Positions 1 to 5,553 of a DNA stretch of 15,305 nucleotides are shown here, in pieces. Made by a program: the position numbers and the translations under genes. The stretch lies in NCBI GenBank assembly GCA_934086255.1, contig CAKOIB010000022.1:1-15305 (forward strand). Reading direction: 5' to 3'. The notes beneath the pieces are model-generated. The model was not told the DNA's origin. It searched no databases and saw nothing but the letters and a program-made list of their open reading frames with translations. Position 1 is the stretch's first letter; every line of letters starts with the position of its first letter. Source of the stretch: an uncultured Bacilli bacterium. Lineage in GTDB: Bacteria; Bacillota_I; Bacilli_A; RF39; UBA660.

Positions 1-1
1 A

Positions 2-127
2 TATAATGCTAAAAATGATAGTAAAGTTTCATTAAGATTTTCGTTAAATAATTTAAGTAAAGATGGTAAGATAGTTAATATTCCACTTTATTTTATAGAG
101 TATATTAATGAAATAGATTTAGATTAA
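2..127 (+). CDS. 3' end of an unidentified gene (partial)
   Basis: An open frame enters from the left edge and ends at a TAA at 125-127, leaving 41 visible codons. Its codon use (GAT, AAT, TTA, AGT) is like that of the following genes. The visible tail alternates polar and hydrophobic residues and ends NEIDLD. I do not recognise the family and no motif is visible. A candidate intrinsic terminator follows 12 bases later, so this gene probably ends its own transcript before tex. It could be a chance frame, but codon use, the stop and the following hairpin favour a real gene. Confidence 0.55.
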   Translation, partial: YNAKNDSKVSLRFSLNNLSKDGKIVNIPLYFIEYINEIDLD

Positions 128-138
128 AAAAATAAACT

Positions 139-170
139 AGAACTTGTGTTTTGTCAAACTAAGTTCTTTT
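139..170 (+). terminator. Candidate intrinsic terminator upstream of tex
   Basis: AGAACTT (139-145) pairs perfectly with AAGTTCT (161-167) around a 15-base loop, and T-rich sequence follows. The stem is AT-rich and the loop long, so it is weak. Its position, just after the stop of the preceding frame and before the tex promoter, supports the call. Confidence 0.45.
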
Positions 171-174
171 ATTA

Positions 175-204
175 TTGCTTTTTTTTATTTTTTTATTGTA
201 TAAT
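175..204 (+). promoter_or_regulatory. Likely sigma-A promoter of tex
   Basis: TTGCTT (175-180) and a perfect TATAAT (199-204) are separated by 18 bases. The predicted transcript start falls near 211, right at the GGAGG ribosome binding site (211-215), so the leader would be extremely short. The -10 box is strong; the very short leader is the reason for caution. Confidence 0.4.
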
Positions 205-223
205 CTTTTCGGAGGTTAATGAT

Positions 224-2356
224 ATGAATGATTTAATTATAAAAGAAATGAGTAATGATTTAGGTATTAGTGTATCTAGAGTTAGTAATGTTTTATCTTT
301 GCTTAGTGATGGGAATACTATACCTTTTATAGCTAGATATCGTAAAGAGGTTACTGGTAATATGAATGAGGATGATATTAAGAAGATTAATGATGTTTAT
401 ATGTACCAAGTTAATTTAATGAAGAGAAAAGAGGATGTTATTCGTCTTATTGATGAGAAGGGTATGATGAATGATGATCTTAAGAGGAAGATTCTTTCAT
501 GTTCTAAGCTTGTTGATGTTGAAGATATTTATTTACCATATAAAGAAAGAAAAAAGACTAAGGCGAGTGATGCTATTGCTAATGGTTTAGAGGGTCTTGC
601 TAAGATGATTTTGTCTTTTCCTATTAATGGTAGTTTAGAAGATCTTGTTAATAATTATAAGTGTAAAGTATCTTCATATGATGAGAAACTTACTGGAGCG
701 GGTTATATAATTTCTGAGTATATTAGTGTTAATAGTTATTATCGTAAGTATATTAGAAATTATTTATATAAAAATAGTGTTATTAGTTCTAGTAAAAAGA
801 AGAATAGTGTTGATGAGGGTCTTGTTTATGAGATGTATTATGATTATAGTGAGTCTATTTCTAAGATTAAACCTCATCGTATTCTTGCTCTTAATCGTGG
901 GGAAAAGGAAGGTATTCTTAGTGTTAGTATAGATAGTTTAAAAGATAATGTTTTGTCTTATCTTAATGATAAGGTTATAAAGAATAAGTCTTCTTTTGTT
1001 TGTTCTTTTGTTTTATCTTGTATACAGGATAGTTATAAAAGATTAATATTTCCTAGTATTGAGCGTGAGATAAGGAGTGAACTTACTGATAGGGCTAGTG
1101 TTAGTGCGATTGATAATTTTTCTAGTAATTTGAAGAGTTTACTTATGACTCCACCGATGAAGGGTATTAATGTAATGGGATTTGATCCTGCTTTTCGTAC
1201 TGGTTGTAAGTTAGCAGTTTTGGATTGTACTGGAAAGGTTTTGGATATTAGTGTTATTTATCCTCATGAACCTAAGTGTTTGTATGAAGAAAGTAAAAGA
1301 ATAGTTCTTTCTTTGATTGATAAGTATAGTATTGATGTTATTGCTATTGGAAATGGTACAGCATCTCGTGAGAGTGAATCTTTTATAGTGGATGTTTTAA
1401 AGAGTAGTAATAGTAATTGTAAGTATATTATTGTAAATGAGGCAGGTGCTTCTGTTTATTCTGCGAGTAGTCTTGCTAAGAGTGAGTTTCCTTTGCTTGA
1501 TGTTTCAGAGCGTAGTGCTATTTCAATAGGAAGAAGGCTTCAAGATCCATTGTCTGAGCTTGTTAAGATTGATCCTAAGAGTATTGGGGTTGGTTTGTAT
1601 CAACATGATGTTAAGCAAAAAGAACTTAGTGAAGCTCTTGATTTTACTGTTTCTAGTGTAGTAAATGCTGTAGGAGTTAATGCTAATACTTGTAGTGCTT
1701 CGATTCTTTCTTATGTTTCTGGTCTTAATAAAAAAAGTATTTCTTGTATACTTGATGAAAGAGATAGACTTGGTAAGTTTAATAATAGGAATGATTTAAA
1801 AAGGATTAAGGGTATTAGTGATAAGGTTTATGAGCAGGCTATTGGTTTTATTAGGATTAATGATGGGGATAATCCTCTTGATAGGACTAATATTCATCCT
1901 GAGAGTTATTTGGTTGTTTATAAGTTACTTGATGTTTTAGGACTTAGTATTTCTGATATAGGAAAAGATTCTTTTAATAGTGTTTTAGATAGTTTTGATA
2001 AATCTAGTATAGATTTTGTTGATGAGTATACTTTGCTTGATATAATTGATAATTTAAAAAAACCTCTTCTTGATCCTAGGGATGAACTTGTTAAACCAGT
2101 TTTGAAAAGTGATATTTTAAAGATTGATGATCTTAGTGTTGGTATGAAGCTTCAAGGTACTGTTAGGAATGTAGTGGATTTTGGTTGTTTTGTTGATATT
2201 GGTCTTAAGAATGATGGGTTAATTCATATATCAGAGCTTAGTGATGGTTATATTAAGCATCCTAGTGATGTGGTTAGTGTTGGAGATATAATTGATTGTT
2301 ATGTTTTAGAGGTATTTAAGGATAAGAATAAGGTTGCTCTTACTTTGAAGAAGTAA
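224..2356 (+). CDS. tex: Tex family S1 RNA-binding transcription accessory protein
   Basis: This 710-residue protein is a cytoplasmic nucleic-acid-binding protein of the Tex family (E. coli YhgF, B. subtilis YdcI type). The family binds RNA and DNA and has been linked to transcription and RNA processing; its exact role here is not shown by the sequence. The N-terminal part has the family signature IPFIARYRKE, followed by YLPYKERKKTKA. A YqgF/RNase H-like domain begins near residue 313 (MGFDPAFRTG). Helix-hairpin-helix repeats lie around 493-545, and an S1 domain fills about 637-710 (GTVRNVVDFGCFVDIG). The length is normal and the domains are intact. The start is the ATG at 224, nine bases after GGAGG at 211-215. 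An upstream in-frame GTG at 146 lies inside the candidate terminator and upstream of the promoter, so it is unlikely. No neighbour appears co-transcribed. Confidence 0.95.
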   Translation: MNDLIIKEMSNDLGISVSRVSNVLSLLSDGNTIPFIARYRKEVTGNMNEDDIKKINDVYMYQVNLMKRKEDVIRLIDEKGMMNDDLKRKILSCSKLVDVEDIYLPYKERKKTKASDAIANGLEGLAKMILSFPINGSLEDLVNNYKCKVSSYDEKLTGAGYIISEYISVNSYYRKYIRNYLYKNSVISSSKKKNSVDEGLVYEMYYDYSESISKIKPHRILALNRGEKEGILSVSIDSLKDNVLSYLNDKVIKNKSSFVCSFVLSCIQDSYKRLIFPSIEREIRSELTDRASVSAIDNFSSNLKSLLMTPPMKGINVMGFDPAFRTGCKLAVLDCTGKVLDISVIYPHEPKCLYEESKRIVLSLIDKYSIDVIAIGNGTASRESESFIVDVLKSSNSNCKYIIVNEAGASVYSASSLAKSEFPLLDVSERSAISIGRRLQDPLSELVKIDPKSIGVGLYQHDVKQKELSEALDFTVSSVVNAVGVNANTCSASILSYVSGLNKKSISCILDERDRLGKFNNRNDLKRIKGISDKVYEQAIGFIRINDGDNPLDRTNIHPESYLVVYKLLDVLGLSISDIGKDSFNSVLDSFDKSSIDFVDEYTLLDIIDNLKKPLLDPRDELVKPVLKSDILKIDDLSVGMKLQGTVRNVVDFGCFVDIGLKNDGLIHISELSDGYIKHPSDVVSVGDIIDCYVLEVFKDKNKVALTLKK

Positions 2357-2364
2357 TGTTTTTA

Positions 2365-2440
2365 GTGAACAATTTTCTTATTTTCTAAAAATTGTTCAGT
2401 TAAGTGAACAATTTTCTTGATTTTTTAAAAATTGTTCAGT
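2365..2440. repeat. Two tandem ~39-bp palindromic repeats
   Basis: Two near-identical units lie head to tail with a 39-base period. Each has TGAACAATTTT at the left and its perfect complement AAAATTGTTCA at the right: arms 2366-2376 with 2388-2398, and 2405-2415 with 2428-2438. The loops are 11 and 12 bases. No T-tract follows either right arm, so these are not ordinary terminators, although they sit just after the tex stop codon. They could be paired operator sites for a dimeric regulator, RNA-stabilising hairpins at the end of the tex message, or members of a small dispersed repeat family. Confidence 0.8.
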
Positions 2441-2474
2441 TGAATTAGAATTAGAAATACTTAAAACATTTTAT

Positions 2475-2501
2475 ACCTACCTTTATGGTGGGTTTTATTT
2501 T
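2475..2501 (+). terminator. Intrinsic terminator after tex
   Basis: ACCTACC (2475-2481) pairs with GGTGGGT (2487-2493), with one T-G wobble and a five-base loop, and TTTTATTTT follows. This is a compact GC-containing stem with a T-tract, about 120 bases after the tex stop, so it probably ends the tex transcript. Confidence 0.6.
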
Positions 2502-2578
2502 GGAAAAATGTGTAAAAATAGTCGTAAAATGTATGGAAAAATGTGAGAAATTGCTATTGAAATGACTGGAAAAATGTG
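2501..2578. repeat. Three direct 12-mers with a 33-bp period
   Basis: TGGAAAAATGTG occurs identically at 2501-2512, 2534-2545 and 2567-2578, an exact 33-base pitch. The two 21-base intervals share about half their positions, so this is a degenerate 33-base tandem repeat with a conserved core. It lies between the tex terminator and the promoter of the small membrane gene. It could be a multi-site operator or a decaying minisatellite. There is no protein or RNA that I can assign to it. Confidence 0.75.
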
Positions 2579-2666
2579 ATTAATGTAATATTTTGGTTAA
2601 AATATAACTATAAAAAAGAATGAAATGTTTTATATTTATAAGTTTTGTAATGGTTTTATTTTACTA

Positions 2667-2696
2667 TTGTTAAAAGTACATGTTTGGTGTTATAAT
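2667..2696 (+). promoter_or_regulatory. Promoter of the small membrane gene and leuS
   Basis: TTGTTA (2667-2672) and TATAAT (2691-2696) are 18 bases apart, and TGT immediately precedes the -10 box (2688-2690), giving an extended -10. Transcription would start near 2703, leaving a short leader to the GGAGG at 2716-2720. The interval upstream (2357-2666) holds only the palindromes, terminator and 12-mer repeats listed separately. No T-box was seen. Confidence 0.7.
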
Positions 2697-2727
2697 AGGT
2701 TTAGTTTAGTTATATGGAGGTTTTTAT

Positions 2728-3084
2728 ATGAGGTATTTATGTTTATTTATTATAACTTTTATACTTGTTATGTTTTATTATTATTTAATAGAGTTAAGAA
2801 AGGTTAAAAAGATTACTAAGAGGGGTTTGCCTGTTGAGTTAAAGTTATTTTTAAATATGTATAATGTTGATACTAAGAAGGAGCCTTATAATAGTATTAT
2901 GAAGAAACTTATTGTTATAATTGCTTGTGATACTGGGATTGTGCTTCTTATTACTGAGTTTTTTTCCTCTATTGTAGTTAAGTTAGTGGTTGCTATTTTT
3001 TGCGTGTTGTTTCTTGTAATTATTAGTTATAGATTATTAGGTTTTTATTATAAAAAGAAAGGATTGATTAAGTATGAATCATAG
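2728..3084 (+). CDS. Small membrane protein of unknown function
   Basis: This 118-residue protein has an N-terminal membrane segment (about 3-20), a basic cytoplasmic-looking middle part, and two adjacent hydrophobic segments (about 61-80 and 84-106). The middle contains GLPVELKLFLNMYNVD (33-48), which resembles a motif of unnamed small membrane proteins in low-GC Gram-positive bacteria; I cannot give a name or function. The start is well supported by GGAGG (2716-2720) seven bases upstream. Its last codons overlap the beginning of leuS by 11 bases, so the two genes are translated from one message driven by the promoter at 2667-2696. The overlap suggests coupled translation, but no functional tie to leucyl-tRNA synthesis is evident. 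Confidence 0.85.
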   Translation: MRYLCLFIITFILVMFYYYLIELRKVKKITKRGLPVELKLFLNMYNVDTKKEPYNSIMKKLIVIIACDTGIVLLITEFFSSIVVKLVVAIFCVLFLVIISYRLLGFYYKKKGLIKYES

Positions 3085-5464
3085 TGAAATAGAAAAGAAA
3101 TGGAGAAAGTATTGGGAGGATAATGATACTTTTAAGACTGATATAAGGGATTTTTCTAAGCCAAAGTTTTATGCGCTTGATATGTTTCCATATCCTTCAG
3201 GGGTAGGTCTTCATGCAGGGCATCCTGAGGGGTATACTGCGACTGATATTGTTTCTCGTATGAAGAGGATGCAAGGTTATAATGTGCTTCATCCAATAGG
3301 ATTTGATTCTTTTGGGTTACCTGCTGAGCAGTTTGCTATTAAGACTGGAAAGAATCCTAATGGGTTTACTGATCTTAATATAAAGACTTTTATTGAGCAG
3401 TTGAAGTTACTTGGTTTTTCTTTTGACTGGAGTAAGTGTTTGTCTACTCATGATCCTAAGTTTTATAAATGGACTCAATGGATATTTAAGAGAATGTATG
3501 AGGATGGTCTTGCTAAGTATGTTGATATGCCTGTTAATTGGTGTGAGGAGCTTGGTACTGTTCTTGCTAATGATGAGGTTATTGATGGTAAGAGTGAAAG
3601 AGGGGGGTATCCTGTTGTTAGAAAGAATATGAAACAATGGGTTATTGATATGCCTTCTTATGCTGAGAAGTTGCTTGATGGTTTGGATTTGGTTGATTGG
3701 CCTAGTTCTACTAAAGAGATGCAAAGGAATTGGATAGGTAAGAGTGTTGGTGCTTTAGTAGATTTTAAGGTTAGTGATAGTGATTATAAGTTTACTGTTT
3801 TTACTACTAGGTGTGATACTTTATATGGTGCTACTTATTGTGTTCTTGCTCCTGAACATGAGCTTGTTGATAAGATTGTTACAGATGAATGCAGAGAGAG
3901 TGTTGATTGTTATAAGAGGGAATGTTCTTTGAAGTCTGATCTTGAAAGGACTGAGTTAAATAAGGATAAGACTGGTGTATTTACTGGTAGTTATGCTATT
4001 AATCCTGTTAATGGTAAATTAATTCCTATTTGGATAAGTGATTATGTTTTGGTTACTTATGGAACTGGTGCTATTATGGCTGTTCCTGCGCATGATGAAA
4101 GGGATTATTTGTTTGCTAAGAAGTTTGGTATTGATATTATTCCTGTTATTTCTGGAGGAGATATTAGTACTAGTGCTTATACAGGAGATGGAATGCATAT
4201 TAATTCAGGATTTTTGGATGGGCTTAATAAAGAGGATGCAATTAATAAGATGATTTCTTATTTAGAAAGTGAGAATCTTGGATGTAGAAAGATTAATTAT
4301 CGTTTAAGGGACTGGATCTTTGCACGTCAAAGGTATTGGGGAGAACCTATTCCTATTGTTCATTTTGAAGATGGTAGTAGTTGTGCTTTAAGGGATGATG
4401 AGCTTCCTTTGGTGTTACCAGAGCTTGAGAATTATAAGGCTTTGAATGGTAAGGCTCCGCTTGATTCTGCTTATGATTGGGTTAATATTGTTTATAATGG
4501 TAAGAAGGCTAAGAGGGAGACTTCTACTATGCCGGGGTCAGCTGGGTCTAGTTGGTATTTTTTAAGGTATATTGATTCTAATAATGATTCTTGTTTTGCT
4601 GATTTTGAGCTTCTTAAACATTGGATGCCTGTTGATCTTTATGTTGGGGGTCCTGAGCATGCTGTTGGGCATTTGCTTTATTCTAGGATGTGGAATAATT
4701 ATTTGTATGATAAAGGACTTGTTCCTTATAAAGAACCATTTAAAAAGCTTGTTCATCAAGGTATGATTTTGGGTGAAAATGGTATTAAGATGGGTAAGAG
4801 GTATCCAGAGTATGCTATTAATCCTAATGATATAGTAAGGGATTATGGTGCTGATACTTTGCGTCTTTATGAAATGTTTATGGGTCCAATTGAAGCTGAT
4901 AAGCCATGGAGTAGTACTGGTGTTGTTGGTGCTAGAAAGTTTATTGAAAGGGTTTATCGTTTGTATACTGTAAGTGATAAGATTAAGGATATTGATAATC
5001 CTAATTTGGATAGAGTATATAATTATACTGTTAAGAAGGTTACTGATGATTATGAAACGCTTAATTTTAATACAGCGATTAGTCAAATGATGATATTTAT
5101 TAATGCTGTTTATAAAGAGGATGTTTTTCCTAGAAGGTATGCTTTAGAGTTTATTAAGTTACTTAATCCAGTTTGTCCTTTTGTTACTGAAGAATTATGG
5201 AGTATAATGGGTCATGATAAGAGTATTAGTTATGAGCCTTGGCCTAGTTATGATGATAGTTTACTTGGAGAGTGTTCTAAGAAGATTGCTGTTCAAGTAA
5301 ATGGTAAAGTAAGGGGAGAAATTAGTATTAGTGATGATATGGATGAGGATTGTATAAAGGAAATGGCTCTTAATGATGATAATGTAAAAAGACATATTGA
5401 TAATAAGGAAATTGTTAAAATTATTGTTATTAAAAACAAAATTGTTAATATAGTTGTAAGATAA
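3074..5464 (+). CDS. leuS: Leucyl-tRNA synthetase
   Basis: This 796-residue cytoplasmic class I aminoacyl-tRNA synthetase charges tRNA-Leu with leucine using ATP. The N-terminal catalytic core carries the HIGH-type motif as HAGH (residues 47-50). The inserted CP1 editing domain, which hydrolyses mischarged tRNA, shows TTRCDTL (about 244-250) and GTGAIMAVPAHDERD (about 330-344). GSAGSSWYFLRY marks the return to the catalytic core. The usual KMSKS loop reads KMGKR (572-576), followed by YPEYAINPNDIV. The anticodon-binding region and a short C-terminal domain (ending around VNGKVRGE) complete the protein. The length is at the lower end of the usual bacterial range but nothing is missing. The ATG at 3074 follows AAAGGA (3058-3063) and overlaps the upstream gene. 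An intrinsic terminator begins within the stop codon region. Confidence 0.97.
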   Translation: MNHSEIEKKWRKYWEDNDTFKTDIRDFSKPKFYALDMFPYPSGVGLHAGHPEGYTATDIVSRMKRMQGYNVLHPIGFDSFGLPAEQFAIKTGKNPNGFTDLNIKTFIEQLKLLGFSFDWSKCLSTHDPKFYKWTQWIFKRMYEDGLAKYVDMPVNWCEELGTVLANDEVIDGKSERGGYPVVRKNMKQWVIDMPSYAEKLLDGLDLVDWPSSTKEMQRNWIGKSVGALVDFKVSDSDYKFTVFTTRCDTLYGATYCVLAPEHELVDKIVTDECRESVDCYKRECSLKSDLERTELNKDKTGVFTGSYAINPVNGKLIPIWISDYVLVTYGTGAIMAVPAHDERDYLFAKKFGIDIIPVISGGDISTSAYTGDGMHINSGFLDGLNKEDAINKMISYLESENLGCRKINYRLRDWIFARQRYWGEPIPIVHFEDGSSCALRDDELPLVLPELENYKALNGKAPLDSAYDWVNIVYNGKKAKRETSTMPGSAGSSWYFLRYIDSNNDSCFADFELLKHWMPVDLYVGGPEHAVGHLLYSRMWNNYLYDKGLVPYKEPFKKLVHQGMILGENGIKMGKRYPEYAINPNDIVRDYGADTLRLYEMFMGPIEADKPWSSTGVVGARKFIERVYRLYTVSDKIKDIDNPNLDRVYNYTVKKVTDDYETLNFNTAISQMMIFINAVYKEDVFPRRYALEFIKLLNPVCPFVTEELWSIMGHDKSISYEPWPSYDDSLLGECSKKIAVQVNGKVRGEISISDDMDEDCIKEMALNDDNVKRHIDNKEIVKIIVIKNKIVNIVVR

Positions 5465-5487
5465 AGTTTAATTACTTTGTCTTTTTC
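5459..5487 (+). terminator. Intrinsic terminator of leuS
   Basis: AGATAAAGT (5459-5467) pairs with ACTTTGTCT (5474-5482) over nine base pairs with one wobble, around a six-base loop, and is followed by five Ts. The leuS TAA codon is inside the left arm. It separates the housekeeping transcript from the surface-protein locus. Confidence 0.7.
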
Positions 5488-5489
5488 TA

Positions 5490-5518
5490 TTGTTAAGATT
5501 TGTGAAATGTGGTATCAT
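5490..5518 (+). promoter_or_regulatory. Promoter of the variable lectin gene and probable operon
   Basis: TTGTTA (5490-5495) and TATCAT (5513-5518) are exactly 17 bases apart, with TGG before the -10 box forming an extended -10. The start of transcription would be near 5525. This places the upstream in-frame GTG (5509) outside the message and supports the ATG at 5554 as the true start. Confidence 0.7.
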
Positions 5519-5553
5519 GTATGTTAGATAATAGTAGTTTGAGGATGATAGTT

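Noticed and set aside
146..223. GTG start adding 26 residues to Tex
   Set aside because: It lies within a candidate terminator and upstream of the promoter, with no ribosome binding site; ATG 224 has GGAGG.
2365..2440. Double intrinsic terminator
   Set aside because: Neither stem is followed by a T-tract; a better terminator lies at 2475-2501.
2501..2578. Miniature CRISPR array
   Set aside because: The repeat core is only 12 bases, the intervals are partly similar to each other, and no cas genes are nearby.
2357..2727. T-box leader controlling leuS
   Set aside because: No conserved T-box core sequence, specifier stem or antiterminator was found, and the small membrane gene lies between this region and leuS.
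2625..2807. 60-residue frame upstream of the small membrane gene
   Set aside because: It contains the promoter of the next gene and overlaps its start in another frame, with no supporting ribosome binding site.
4562..5086. 174-residue reverse-strand frame inside leuS
   Set aside because: It is antisense to strongly conserved leuS codons, has no recognisable motif or ribosome binding site, and reflects codon bias of the sense strand.
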